Shown here: piece by piece, positions 54,894 through 63,977 of the stretch
How the letters are laid out: the number at the start of each line of letters is the position of its first letter
Numbering within the stretch: the first letter of the stretch is position 1
Program-made: the position numbers and the translations under genes
Assembly (NCBI RefSeq): GCF_018636735.1
Contig: NZ_CP045200.1
Coordinates: forward strand, 3,052,221 to 3,116,220
Reading direction: 5' to 3'
Origin: Erythrobacter sp. 3-20A1M
Lineage (GTDB): Bacteria > Pseudomonadota > Alphaproteobacteria > Sphingomonadales > Sphingomonadaceae
Length of the DNA stretch: 64,000 bases
The notes under the pieces: generated by a model
Database searches by the model: none
What the model was told of the DNA's origin: nothing
What the model saw: only the letters and a program-made list of their open reading frames with translations

Positions 54894-57425
54894 TTATCCC
54901 TCGATCCGCGAGAAATCGGCCACCCGGTCGACCGCGTCGCGGAAGCGCGCGAGCAGCCCGAGCCGCGCTGCGCGCTTGTCCTCCTCCTCGGCATTGACCG
55001 TCACCTCCTCGAAGAACGCATCGATCGGCGCGCGAAGCGTGGCGAGCGCCCCCATCGCGTCCTCGAACCGCTCCTCCTCCACCGCCGCGATCGCGCGCGG
55101 TTCGGCGGTATCGAGCGCCTCGATCAGCGCGCTTTCGGCCAGCTCGGGAGCGTAGGACAGAGAGATTTTCTTCTTCTCGGCCATCCGGGCATCGACCACC
55201 GCCGCCATGTCGGGATCGTCGACCAGCGCCAGCGGGTCCTCCTCGCCCGTGCGGGCGATACGGTCGGAGCCGTCGCGATCCGGGTCCCAGCCCTCCTTCT
55301 TCAGGATATTGGCTGCGCGCTTGTACGCGGCGAGCAGGTTCTGCCCGTCCGGCGCGGCGACGAAGTTCTGCAAGGCTTTCACACGATTGAGAAGCCGCAC
55401 GAGGTCGTCTTCGTTCCCGAGCGCAAAGACGGCGTCGATCAGGTCGTGGCGGACACCGGCCTCGCGCTGCTGGACCTTGAGGCGGTCGGCGAGGAAGTCG
55501 AGGAGGTCTGGCATCGGATCAGGCTGGCGCAGCCGCTCTTGAAAACTCTTTTCATCGCTAGAAAGGCGATACGGAAACCTAGCTACAACCTTCTCGCCGT
55601 CTCTAACGATGTTATACCCACCGTCCGCATCCCAGCTGCCTTCTTCAGACGAGATCGAATAACCCGACGCCTTATCGACGATTTCCGGTAGGTCGCCCAT
55701 TTCACCGACGCGTATAGAGTACCGAATTTGCAGGATTGCTCTTTCTAAAACGCCATACAGAGGAAGCCGAAGACTATTGTTCATCAGCAGGCGTAGAATA
55801 GAGAGTGCAGCGCGACGAAGCGCAAACGGATCTTTCGACCCTGTCGGTTTCTCCTGCACGAAGAAAAATGAGGCTAACGTATCCAGCTTGTCCGCCAGGC
55901 TCACCGCCACCGTTACCGGAGCATTGGGCACATCGTCACCCTGCCCGACCGGCTTGTAGTGGTCGCAGATCGCATCGGCGACCGGGTCGGGCAGCCCCTC
56001 GGCGCGGGCGTAGTAGCCGCCCATCAAGCCCTGCAATTCGGGGAATTCGCCGACCATCTCGGTGACGAGATCGGCTTTGGCGAGCCGTGCGGCCTGTTCG
56101 GCCCAATCCGCGAGTTGAGCAGTGTCGTACACCTCCCCACCCGCTCGTGCTGAGCTTGTCGAAGCACCGTCCTTTTCTTCCGGCGCTTCGCCAGAAGTGG
56201 AGTGCGGCCCTTCGACAGGCTCAGGGCGAGCGGAGGTGGAGGCGGCTCCCCGAGTTGCATTCGAACCAACGATCCCCTCTTCCACCAGCCACCGCGCCAG
56301 CTTGGCCACGCGGTCGACCTTGTCGGCGACGGTGCCGAGCTTTTCGTGGAAGGTGATCCGCTCCAGCCGCTTGGCATGTTCGGCGAGCGGGGTCTTGCGG
56401 TCCTGCTCCCAGAAGAAGCGCGCGTCGGATAGCCGCGCGGCGAGGACCTTGCGGTTGCCGTCGACGATCGCCGCCCCGCCGTCCGCCGCCTCGATATTGG
56501 CGGTGCACACGAATGCGTTGGCAAGATTGCCTGCGGCGTCTTCGCAGACGAAATATTTCTGGTTCACCCGCGCGGTGAGCTGGATCACCTCGGGCGGGAC
56601 GTCGAGGAACTCGTCCTCGAACCTGCCGAGCAGCGGGACGGGCCACTCCGTCAGCCCGGCGTTCTCGACCACCAGCCCCTCGTCCTCGACCAGCGACAGG
56701 CCGGCCTCGGACGCGACCTGTGCAGCGCCCTTACGGATCAGCGCGGCGCGTTCTTCATGGTCGACGATGACATGGGCCGCGCGCAGCTTCATCGCGTAGT
56801 CGCCCGCATCGCCGATGGTGATGACGCCCGAATGGTGGAAGCGGTGCCCCAGCGTGACCGCACCGCTGGTAACGCCGTGCACCTCGCACTCCACCACCTC
56901 GTCCCCCAGCAATGCGACGATGCCGGACAGCGGGCGCACCCAGCGAAGGCTCTTGGTGCTGATCGAGGCCACGCCCCAGCGCATCGATTTGGGCCACGCG
57001 AAATCGCGCACGATCGCGGGGATCGCCTCGGCCAGCAGGTCGCGTGTGGCGCGGCCCGGCTTCTCGATCACCGCGAAATAGGTCGGGCGGCCCTTCACGT
57101 CGCGCACCTCGAGTTGCTCGCGGGTGACGCCGTTCTTGCGGCAGAAGCCCTCCACCGCCTGATTCGGCGCGCCTTCGGGAGGGCCCTTGGCTTCCTCGCG
57201 CACCGCCTCGGTCGCTTGCGGCAGGCTGCGCGCAATCAGCGCCAGGCGGCGCGGGGTGGACCATACGGTGATCTCGCCAGTCGAGACGCCCGCCGCGTCC
57301 ATCTCGCGCCGGAACAGCTTTTCCAGCTCGGCGCGCGCCCCCGCCTGCATCCGCGCGGGGATTTCTTCGGAGCGAAGTTCGAGGAGGAAATCACTCGCGT
57401 TCTTGTCGGGTGAACGTTCGTTCAC
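54894..57425 (-). CDS. glyS: Glycyl-tRNA synthetase beta subunit, enlarged
   Basis: Partner of GlyQ in the tetrameric GlyRS. Starts at GTG 57425, overlapping the glyQ stop (GTGA). 843 residues against about 690-700 in most bacteria. Two regions account for the excess: about 50 residues (near 400-450) encoded by an inserted palindromic repeat (56141-56233), and about 70-80 extra residues ([25 protein letters not shown]...) in an A+T-richer segment (about 55540-55880). Core motifs remain: '[13 protein letters not shown]', '[24 protein letters not shown]', '[26 protein letters not shown]'. Probably functional since it is essential and in frame throughout. Confidence 0.92.
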   Translation of the reverse strand: MNERSPDKNASDFLLELRSEEIPARMQAGARAELEKLFRREMDAAGVSTGEITVWSTPRRLALIARSLPQATEAVREEAKGPPEGAPNQAVEGFCRKNGVTREQLEVRDVKGRPTYFAVIEKPGRATRDLLAEAIPAIVRDFAWPKSMRWGVASISTKSLRWVRPLSGIVALLGDEVVECEVHGVTSGAVTLGHRFHHSGVITIGDAGDYAMKLRAAHVIVDHEERAALIRKGAAQVASEAGLSLVEDEGLVVENAGLTEWPVPLLGRFEDEFLDVPPEVIQLTARVNQKYFVCEDAAGNLANAFVCTANIEAADGGAAIVDGNRKVLAARLSDARFFWEQDRKTPLAEHAKRLERITFHEKLGTVADKVDRVAKLARWLVEEGIVGSNATRGAASTSARPEPVEGPHSTSGEAPEEKDGASTSSARAGGEVYDTAQLADWAEQAARLAKADLVTEMVGEFPELQGLMGGYYARAEGLPDPVADAICDHYKPVGQGDDVPNAPVTVAVSLADKLDTLASFFFVQEKPTGSKDPFALRRAALSILRLLMNNSLRLPLYGVLERAILQIRYSIRVGEMGDLPEIVDKASGYSISSEEGSWDADGGYNIVRDGEKVVARFPYRLSSDEKSFQERLRQPDPMPDLLDFLADRLKVQQREAGVRHDLIDAVFALGNEDDLVRLLNRVKALQNFVAAPDGQNLLAAYKRAANILKKEGWDPDRDGSDRIARTGEEDPLALVDDPDMAAVVDARMAEKKKISLSYAPELAESALIEALDTAEPRAIAAVEEERFEDAMGALATLRAPIDAFFEEVTVNAEEEDKRAARLGLLARFRDAVDRVADFSRIEG
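56141..56233. repeat. Inverted palindromic repeat pair (REP-like) inside glyS
   Basis: CCGCTCGTGCTGAGCTTGTC (from 56141) and CTTCGACAGGCTCAGGGCGA (from 56210) are inverted copies separated by about 50 bases. On the coding strand the pair is in frame and encodes [10 protein letters not shown]...SSARAGG. A degenerate copy lies at 3155-3266. Confidence 0.75.
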
Positions 57426-58336
57426 AGGGACCACTCCGGATATTTCTCGGCCCATTCCGGCGCCTTCAGCTCGGCGTATTTCTCGCAGCTACCGCGGGCG
57501 AGATCGCGCACGCGGCCCATGTAGCTGGCGCGTTCCTGCACGCTGATCACGCCGCGCGCCTGGAGAAGGTTGAAGATGTGGCTCGCCTCCACCGCCTGCT
57601 CGTAAGCGGCGATGGGCACGTCGTTGGCAAGCGCGTTTTCGCACTCCTTCTCCGCCTTGGCGAACAGGTCGAAGAGCGCGTCCGTTTCGGCGACTTCGAA
57701 GTTCCACTTCGACATCTGCTTCTCGTTCTCGAGGAAGACGTGGCCGTAGCTCGTCCCGCGCCCGTCGAAATCAAGGTCGTAAACGTTGTCTACGCCCTGG
57801 ATATACATCGCGAGGCGTTCCAGCCCGTAGGTCAGCTCGCCCGCCACCGGCTTGCAGTCGAACCCGCCCATCTGCTGGAAATAGGTGAACTGGGTGACCT
57901 CCATGCCGTCGCACCAGACTTCCCAGCCCAGCCCCCATGCGCCCAGCGTGGGCGATTCCCAGTCGTCCTCCACGAAACGGATGTCGTGCTTCAACGGATC
58001 GATCCCGATCACGCGCAGGCTTTCCAGATAGAGCTCCTGAATGTCGGGCGGGCTGGGCTTCAGGATGACCTGGTACTGATAGTAATGCTGCAACCGGTTG
58101 GGGTTCTCACCATAGCGCCCGTCGGTCGGACGGCGGCACGGCTGCACGAAGGCGGCGTTCCACGCCTCCGGCCCCAGCGCGCGCAGGGTGGTCGCGGTGT
58201 GGAACGTCCCTGCCCCCATCCGCATGTCGTAGGGCTGAAGGATCAGGCAGCCATGCGTGCTCCAGAAATCGTGAAGCGCGAGGATCATGTCCTGAAAACT
58301 GGTTTGCGGCGAACGGTCCATATTGCGAGCGGCCAT
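57422..58336 (-). CDS. glyQ: Glycyl-tRNA synthetase alpha subunit
   Basis: Class II catalytic subunit. About 304 residues with '[43 protein letters not shown]' (in order), '[35 protein letters not shown]', '[21 protein letters not shown]'. ATG 58336 ([14 protein letters not shown]) and 58321 are both plausible; no strong ribosome site favours one. Overlaps glyS. Confidence 0.95.
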   Translation of the reverse strand: MAARNMDRSPQTSFQDMILALHDFWSTHGCLILQPYDMRMGAGTFHTATTLRALGPEAWNAAFVQPCRRPTDGRYGENPNRLQHYYQYQVILKPSPPDIQELYLESLRVIGIDPLKHDIRFVEDDWESPTLGAWGLGWEVWCDGMEVTQFTYFQQMGGFDCKPVAGELTYGLERLAMYIQGVDNVYDLDFDGRGTSYGHVFLENEKQMSKWNFEVAETDALFDLFAKAEKECENALANDVPIAAYEQAVEASHIFNLLQARGVISVQERASYMGRVRDLARGSCEKYAELKAPEWAEKYPEWSL

Positions 58337-58406
58337 GGCGCAGGTGCGAAAACGCGTCAATGGCGCGGCCCGCGCGAGTGCCGAAAGACAGGTTCTCGCG
58401 ACACTG

Positions 58407-58464
58407 TGTCAGGTTGTGTTGACATAGACAGCGAATCGCGACATATAGTCAGGCAGACCTGACA
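58407..58464 (+). promoter_or_regulatory. Promoter and repeated operator-like sites upstream of urcA
   Basis: TTGACA (58419-58424) and CATATA (58442-58447) are 17 bases apart, a good sigma-70-type promoter. TGTCAGG occurs at 58407. GTCAGG-CAGA-CCTGAC (58448-58463), a perfect six-base inverted repeat, sits just at the expected transcription start. TGTCA..TGACA also brackets the -35. A repressor binding this motif is inferred. Confidence 0.5.
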
Positions 58465-58513
58465 TTCCGTGAGGTTGACGCGACACAACGCACAGTAGAA
58501 AAGGACTTCTGCC

Positions 58514-58846
58514 ATGACCAAGTTCATCGTCCTCGCCGCCCTCGGTTCCATGATGGCACTGCCCGCGACCGTCTCTGCGCAGGAGGCACCGCAGGTTACC
58601 GTCCAGACCAACGATCTCGATCTCACCAGCGAAGCCGGCCAGCGCACGCTCGACCGCAGGATCAGCGCCGCTACGCGGGCCGTGTGCAAGGTTTCCGGCC
58701 GCGACCTCCATGCGATCCGCGCGCGCGCCGAATGCCGCGAAACCGCGCTCGCCAGCGCCAGCGCGGAAAAGGAACGGGCGATCGCCATGGCGAAATTCTC
58801 CGCCGAGCGCCTTGCGCAGAGCCGCGTCGAGAACACCGGCGCATGA
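58514..58846 (+). CDS. UrcA family exported protein
   Basis: 110 residues: signal peptide (MTKFIVLAALGSMMALPATVSAQ) then the UrcA pattern 'VTVQTNDLDLTSEAGQRTLDRRISAATRAVCKVSG' with the family's Cys spacing (VCKVSG...AECRE). Function of the family is unknown; it is common and sometimes multicopy in Sphingomonadales. Confidence 0.85.
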   Translation: MTKFIVLAALGSMMALPATVSAQEAPQVTVQTNDLDLTSEAGQRTLDRRISAATRAVCKVSGRDLHAIRARAECRETALASASAEKERAIAMAKFSAERLAQSRVENTGA

Positions 58847-58937
58847 AGCCTATGGTATCGGTGCGCGGTACCGTACCCTTCCGCGCACCGAACCGACAGC
58901 CAGTCCGATCGCCCGCCTTTTTCATCACGAGACCCGC

Positions 58938-59342
58938 ATGACCCCGGACAAGAAAGCCCGCATCTATTTCGTTTCCGCAATAATGGGCGCGATCGCTACG
59001 CTGGGCCTGGCCGCGACCAGCATCTTCGGCTGGCCCGACTTCGTGCTCGGACTGTTCACCGGGATCATCCTCGTCAGCCTCGCGATGATCCTGCGGCGCA
59101 AGCTGCGCGACGAATACACGCAAGGGCTGTGGCAGGCCGGGACATCCGCCGCATTCTTCGCTGTGGTCATCCTTGCCATCTTCGGCCCGGTGCTGCTGGG
59201 CTTCGGCCACGGCCTGATCGACGGGTTCAACGACACCGCTAACGCCGCCCCGCCCGATTTCAACGGCAAGTACGTCGGCATCGGCGCGATCCTGGCTTTC
59301 TATGCCGCCTTCCACATCGCCTGGCTGCGCAGCGCGCGCTAA
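58938..59342 (+). CDS. Small membrane protein, first of a cluster
   Basis: 134 residues with four helices (IYFVSAIMGAIATLGLAATSIFG, FVLGLFTGIILVSLAMIL, AAFFAVVILAIFGPVLLGFG, YVGIGAILAFYAAFHIAWL). No recognised family. First of a run of four small membrane-protein genes and an HTH gene read in one direction. Confidence 0.7.
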   Translation: MTPDKKARIYFVSAIMGAIATLGLAATSIFGWPDFVLGLFTGIILVSLAMILRRKLRDEYTQGLWQAGTSAAFFAVVILAIFGPVLLGFGHGLIDGFNDTANAAPPDFNGKYVGIGAILAFYAAFHIAWLRSAR

Positions 59343-59358
59343 ACCGAGGATAGACCCA

Positions 59359-59820
59359 GTGCCTTACGACCCCTACGCCCTGTCCGAAGACCAGAAATCG
59401 CGATCCTACAATATGGTGTGGGTCGGGCTGCCGATCAGTCTGGCACTTGTGGTGTGCAATTTCTTCTCGCTCGGCCCCGTCGGAGCGATCCTGGAGGGGG
59501 CCGGGCCTGTCATCATCGGCTGCCACCTCGTGACCTTCGCCACATACAACCGTTTCGACGAACACTTCCGTTCGCTCGCCTCCTTCGGTTTCGCCTGCGG
59601 CATCGTGGTCATCGCCCTGTGGTTTCTGGCGCAGGGCCTGCTGGGGATTTTCTACGGAGCCTACGGGCTCGGCCATTCGGCTGCGGGTTCGCCGGTCGAT
59701 CCGGGCGATATCAGATTTCGCCTGCCGGACTGGTTCAATCGCGCGTTCCTGCTCGCGTCCTTGACCGCGACCGCGTTCTACGGCGGCTTCGCCTATGCCT
59801 GGCTGCGTGGGAGGGGCTGA
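59359..59820 (+). CDS. Small membrane protein, second of the cluster
   Basis: 153 residues, start GTG 59359 with AGGA nine bases upstream, sixteen bases after the previous stop. Four helices (GLPISLALVVCNFFSLGPVG, 'GPVIIGCHLVTFATY', 'GIVVIALWFLAQGLLGIFYGA', 'FLLASLTATAFYGGFAYAWL'). No recognised family. Confidence 0.7.
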   Translation: MPYDPYALSEDQKSRSYNMVWVGLPISLALVVCNFFSLGPVGAILEGAGPVIIGCHLVTFATYNRFDEHFRSLASFGFACGIVVIALWFLAQGLLGIFYGAYGLGHSAAGSPVDPGDIRFRLPDWFNRAFLLASLTATAFYGGFAYAWLRGRG

Positions 59821-59823
59821 CCG

Positions 59824-60227
59824 ATGAGCTATTCCGAAAATCCCGTCACTGAGAACGAGCGGGCTACATTGCCCTATCTCGGATGTTCGGGCTAGCCGAT
59901 GCGCTGCTTGCGCTAACCTGTCGGCTGCTGGGTTTCGACGGCTCGTTCACCTGGCTTCTCACACTGATGGCGGGCAGCCTGCTCTTCACACAGTCCCTGA
60001 ACTATCGCGCCAGGGACGAATATCTCGATGCCCTTATCCTCGCCGGTGCGCGGTGCGCCCTTGGGCTGCTGGGCACATGGGTCACGATCGTGGGGCTGAT
60101 ATCGCTGTTCACGCTGGAGAAGCCTTACGGGCCGCCTGTATTCCTGACCGACCAGATGACGACCATGTGCGCGGTCATGGTGGCCTATTTCGCCGGGTTC
60201 TGCCTGAAGCGATGGCGCTCTCAATGA
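59824..60227 (+). pseudogene. Small membrane protein, third of the cluster, frameshifted
   Basis: From ATG 59824, four bases after the previous stop, the frame reads MSYSENPVTENER and then stops at 59895. From about 59861 another frame continues as GYIALSRMFGLADALLALTCRLLGFDG and remains open to 60227 with three helices. One extra G in the run GGG at 59861-59863 would fuse them into about 134 residues. Either a real mutation or an indel error. Alternatively, translation starts at ATG 59883 (MFGLADALL). Confidence 0.6.
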
Positions 60228-60418
60228 AGAACCAGCTGAAGGTGCTGCGCGCGATGCGCGACTGGAGCCAGGCGGAGCTGGCGCAGCAGCTCGACGTCAG
60301 CCGCCAGGCGGTCAACGCGATCGAGACAGGCAAGCACGACCCATCCCTCCCCCTCGCCTTCCGTATAGCCCGGCTGTTCGAACTGCCGATCGAGGAGATT
60401 TTCGATGACGAAGCCTGA
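60224..60418 (+). CDS. Short XRE-family HTH transcriptional regulator
   Basis: 64 residues, almost entirely an HTH_3 domain: MKNQLKVLRAMRDWSQAELA, 'QQLDVSRQAVNAIETGKHDPSLPLAFRIARLFELPIEEIF'. The ATG overlaps the preceding stop (ATGA) and the stop overlaps the next start by 14 bases, so it is embedded in the membrane-protein cluster. Probably regulates this operon. Confidence 0.88.
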   Translation: MKNQLKVLRAMRDWSQAELAQQLDVSRQAVNAIETGKHDPSLPLAFRIARLFELPIEEIFDDEA

Positions 60419-61054
60419 ACTTGCAGACGAACGCCCCTATCACATGGGCCGCCATTTCGCCCGCGTGATGGGATGGAGCCTGTTGTTCAGCTTTGCGCTG
60501 ATCGGCGGTGTCGCGGCCTATGCCGGTGGCCGGACCATGCTGCGGGGAGAAGTAGGGGAAGGCTTGCCATGGGTGTTGGCTGGCGTGATCTTACTGGCCC
60601 TGTTCGGTTGGCTTTCGTGGCGCTACCGCCCGATTTCACCATGGGGGAACCGCACACGCCGCGCGGCAACAGAATGCGCTGGGCCATGGCGGGCATCGTC
60701 GCGGTAAGCGTAGCGGTCGGCATGGCGACGGCGATGGTTGCCGGTCCGGATGAACCCTACATCCTGTTCAGCAACGCACCCCTGCCCAAGACTCTTATCT
60801 GGCCCCTTCTGTTTATCTGGGTCGTCCTGTTGCCGCCGCTATTCGTGTTCAGCCTGCGCAATCTCGACGATTTCGGTCGGCAGGCACATGATTTTGGGAT
60901 GATGATGGGCATGCAGCTCATCGCGTTCGCCACCCCGACATGGTGGCTGGCCTGGCGTGGCGGGCTGCTGCCCCGGCCCGACGCGATGGTCCTGTTCCTC
61001 GCCGCGCTTGCCGTCGCCAACATTGCCATCCTCTGGAAACGTGCGCGGGGATAG
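60405..61054 (+). pseudogene. Membrane protein, last of the cluster, frameshifted
   Basis: The frame from ATG 60405 reads MTKPELADERPYHMGRHFAR and two helices up to LFGWLSWRYRP, then diverges and stops at 60707. From about 60629 another frame continues as DFTMGEPHTPRGNRMRWAMAG with four more helices to 61054. Adding one C to CCC at 60629-60631 fuses the two into about 216 residues (WRYRP-DFTMGEP). As given, the second half may alternatively start at ATG 60641. Confidence 0.6.
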
Positions 61055-61108
61055 GCCGCCGCTCCAACCATCCGCCAAACTGTTCAATTCACCACTGGAG
61101 AAAAGACC

Positions 61109-62041
61109 ATGATTACCAGACTTACCTGCTTCGCTTCCGCCATTGCGCTGGCCCTCGTCGCGCCGGCCCATGCGCAGGAGGCACCTGCGCAGACACCCGC
61201 TCCGGCAGATGCTACCGCCGCCGAGCCGAAGACTCCCGCCACCCCCGCGCTGTGGAAGGTCGCCGACGAGGACACCACGATCTACCTGTTCGGCACGGTG
61301 CATGCGCTCCCTGATAATATCGACTGGTATAGCGGCGCGGTGAAGACCGCGCTCTCCAGTGCGGACGACCTCGTGACCGAGATCGACATGAGCCCGGAAG
61401 CCATGGCCGGGATGCAGGGCACCATAATGAAGATGGCGATGCTGCCGCAGGGCACCACGCTGCGCAGCTTGATGAGCGAGGAAGACCGGGCGGAATACGA
61501 AGCGGGCTTGGCCGAGCTGGGCGTGCCCGCCGCGGCGCTCGATCCGTTCGAACCCTGGTTCGCCGCTCTGCAGATCGCCAACATGGCCTATGCCAAGGTC
61601 GGCATCACGCCAGGCGCGGGGGTCGAACTCAACCTCGCGTCGAAGCTGAAGGAGGGCGCCGGGAAGGACGCGCTGGAGACGGTCGAATACCAGCTCAGCA
61701 TCTTCGACGGCTTGCCGCAGGATGCGCAGGTCGAATACCTTCTGGAATCGATCGAGGATTTCGACGAGGTCGGCCCGATGCTGCAGCAGGTGGTCGACGA
61801 GTGGTCCGTGGGTGACGTCGCCGCCGTGGCGGAGCTCGTGAACGAACCGCTCGAGGAAGAACCGGTCCTCGCCGATCGCCTGCTGCATCGGCGCAACGCC
61901 AACTGGGCCAAGTGGATCGACCAGCGGCTGGATAAGCCCGGCGTGGTCTTCATGGCGGTCGGCGCGGGCCATCTCGGTGGCTCAAAGAGCGTGCAGGACG
62001 CGTTGAAGGCGGAAGGGATCGAGACGGTCCGCGTACAGTAA
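61109..62041 (+). CDS. TraB/GumN family protein
   Basis: 310 residues with a signal peptide ([23 protein letters not shown]) and an Ala/Pro linker. The TraB/GumN core reads '[15 protein letters not shown]' (GTVH motif near 62-66), '[14 protein letters not shown]' and '[24 protein letters not shown]' with its conserved GxGH. Thought to be metal-dependent hydrolases, but no substrate is established. Confidence 0.87.
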   Translation: MITRLTCFASAIALALVAPAHAQEAPAQTPAPADATAAEPKTPATPALWKVADEDTTIYLFGTVHALPDNIDWYSGAVKTALSSADDLVTEIDMSPEAMAGMQGTIMKMAMLPQGTTLRSLMSEEDRAEYEAGLAELGVPAAALDPFEPWFAALQIANMAYAKVGITPGAGVELNLASKLKEGAGKDALETVEYQLSIFDGLPQDAQVEYLLESIEDFDEVGPMLQQVVDEWSVGDVAAVAELVNEPLEEEPVLADRLLHRRNANWAKWIDQRLDKPGVVFMAVGAGHLGGSKSVQDALKAEGIETVRVQ

Positions 62042-62165
62042 CCGCCTGCCTTATACCTTGCATGTGGGGCGCGTCCGGACTATGGGCGCGCCCTTCGGCA
62101 GCCATGGTCATCCCTGGAGGCGTGGCACCGATGAACCAACCAACCGCATTTCGAAAGGTAATCCG

Positions 62166-62846
62166 ATGAGCGACGCTCTGACTTTGCCGGCCGAGACGCG
62201 CGACCGGGCAGGCAAGGGAGCCTCCCGGGCACTGCGTCGCGAAGGCCGTGTCCCCGCCGTGATCTATGGCGGCAAGGAAGAACCCACCCCCATCCATGTC
62301 GAGGAACGGCTGCTCATGCGCCAGCTCGGCACGGGCCACTTCATGAACTCGGTCGTCACGATCGAGACCGGCAGCGGCAAGGGTGTGCGCACCATTCCCA
62401 AGGACGTCGCATTCCACCCGGTTACCGACCGGCCGCTGCATGTCGACTTCTATCGCCTGGTCAAGGGCGCGAAGATCGAGGTGAACGTGCCCGTCGTATT
62501 CCTCAACGAGGAAGCGAGCCCCGGCCTCAAGAAGGGCGGCGTGCTGAACGTCGTGCGTCACGAGCTGGAGCTGATCTGCGACGGCGAGGACATCCCCGCC
62601 GAGATCGAGATCGACGTCACCGGCAAGGATGTCGGCGATTCGATCCACATCAGCGAGGTCAAGCTGCCCGAGGGTGCCGAGAGCGCCATCACCGATCGCG
62701 ACTTCACCATCGCCACGCTGGTCGCCCCGTCCGCGCTCAAGCGCGCCGAGGGCGAGGAAGGCGACGAGGTCACCGAGACCGAAGTCATCGAGCAGCACGC
62801 CGAGACGGTCGAGGGCGAAGACGACCACGTGGTCGAGGGCGAGTAA
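62166..62846 (+). CDS. rplY: 50S ribosomal protein L25 / general stress protein Ctc
   Basis: 226 residues. N-terminal L25 5S-rRNA-binding domain ('[37 protein letters not shown]') with a C-terminal TL5/Ctc domain ('[37 protein letters not shown]') and an acidic tail. AAAGG lies before ATG 62166. The usual next gene (peptidyl-tRNA hydrolase) is absent; a terminator follows directly. Confidence 0.94.
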   Translation: MSDALTLPAETRDRAGKGASRALRREGRVPAVIYGGKEEPTPIHVEERLLMRQLGTGHFMNSVVTIETGSGKGVRTIPKDVAFHPVTDRPLHVDFYRLVKGAKIEVNVPVVFLNEEASPGLKKGGVLNVVRHELELICDGEDIPAEIEIDVTGKDVGDSIHISEVKLPEGAESAITDRDFTIATLVAPSALKRAEGEEGDEVTETEVIEQHAETVEGEDDHVVEGE

Positions 62847-62883
62847 GCTCCCCGCTTCCGTTTTCTTCGGAAACGAACAGCAG

Positions 62884-62917
62884 CGCCGGCTTTCCCTCAG
62901 CGGAAGGCCGGCGTTTT
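62884..62917 (+). terminator. Rho-independent terminator of rplY
   Basis: Stem CGCCGGC (62884-62890) pairs with GCCGGCG (62907-62913), extended by TTTCC/GGAA, with TTTT at 62914-62917. Confidence 0.85.
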
Positions 62918-63221
62918 GCTTTTGCGGACAGTAGAACTGTCGGCTTGGAGCGATTCGAACGAAAGCGGCCTGCCGCCTCACAACCCGAAACCTGGCATAA
63001 AAAAGGTTCATCAGCTTGAACCTAACCATGATGTGGACACGATAGCGATCGGCATTGCTGTCCGCACTTCTTGATCCTAGAATTGGTCGCGGCTGACCCG
63101 AGCCTCCGCCCTCCAGTTGGGAAAGCACCGTTCGTGCAGGGTTAAGACGATCAACGGACAACCGTTCGAGCAAGCGCATAAGGAGGGGTTGCGATTCCGG
63201 CTCGAAGACGGAGGTCCTGCT
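62918..63221. other. Non-coding gap before the DnaB-like gene
   Basis: No gene seen. AGGTTCA (63004-63010) and TGAACCT (63017-63023) form a hairpin flanked on its left by a run of A's (62999-63003), so on the minus strand it looks like a Rho-independent terminator, though no minus-strand gene feeds it. The remainder lowers in G+C toward the next gene. Confidence 0.5.
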
Positions 63222-63926
63222 ATGAAACTGTCTTCACCAATCTATCAGCTGAAACGCCGTGCTCGCGCCATTGCCCGACACGAAGGGATTCCTCTGCACC
63301 GGGCGCAAGATCGGATCGCGCGCCTCGAAGGTTTCGCGTCGTGGAGCCTGCTTGCTTCGAAAGCCTCGAAAAGCTTCTCCGATCGCTATCTCGATAAAAT
63401 GGGATATGGCGATCTTGTCCTTCTCGGGGCGCGCCCGGGACACGGTAAAACTTTGACCGGCCTGATCATGCTACTGGAAGCAAGGCGGGCTGGAAGGCGC
63501 GCAATTCTGTTTACACTTGATCTGACCCAAAGCCAGGCGCGCAAATCGCTAGAGGAGATGAGCAACCCGGAGCTCGCTGCAATGGTAGAGGTTGAGACGT
63601 CAGATGACATCGATGCCGATTTTATCGCCGACAAACTGAATGACGCTCCACAGGGCACATTGGCAGTGGTCGACTATTTACAATTGCTGGACGAACGCAG
63701 AAGCAAGCCTGCACTTGTCGATCAAGTCCGGCAGCTGCACCGTTTGGCAAAAAGCAACGGCATAATTCTCGTGTTCCTCTCCCAGATCGATCGCGGGTTC
63801 GATCCGACACAAGGAGATGTTCCGAAAATTGCCGATGTCCGCCTTCCCAACCCGCTTCCTATGGAGTTATTCTCGAAGGGGATGTTTCTTCACGATGGGA
63901 AATCGCGAATAGAAAGTCTGATATAG
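63222..63926 (+). CDS. Stand-alone DnaB-like (SF4) RecA-fold ATPase
   Basis: 234 residues. The N-terminal 50 residues form a helical module (MKLSSPIYQLKRRARAIARH, then EGIPLHRAQDRIARLEGFASWSLLA) of a kind I have seen in phage/plasmid-related and sphingomonad proteins. A RecA-type core follows: Walker A GARPGHGKT (69-77), 'ILFTLDL', Walker B AVVDYLQLL (149-156) and 'VFLSQIDR' (185-191), which match DnaB motifs (DYLQ, SQxxR). It lacks the DnaB N-terminal domain and is half the usual length. GGAGG lies just upstream of ATG 63222. Lower G+C than neighbours. Function unknown. Confidence 0.8.
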   Translation: MKLSSPIYQLKRRARAIARHEGIPLHRAQDRIARLEGFASWSLLASKASKSFSDRYLDKMGYGDLVLLGARPGHGKTLTGLIMLLEARRAGRRAILFTLDLTQSQARKSLEEMSNPELAAMVEVETSDDIDADFIADKLNDAPQGTLAVVDYLQLLDERRSKPALVDQVRQLHRLAKSNGIILVFLSQIDRGFDPTQGDVPKIADVRLPNPLPMELFSKGMFLHDGKSRIESLI

Positions 63927-63940
63927 CCGCCATGGAGATT

Positions 63941-63977
63941 GCGGGCTTTCAGCTTGTCGGCGTCGAAAGCCCGCTTT
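63941..63977 (+). terminator. Rho-independent terminator after the DnaB-like gene
   Basis: GCGGGCTTTC (63941-63950) pairs with GAAAGCCCGC (63965-63974), followed by TTT. Confidence 0.8.
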
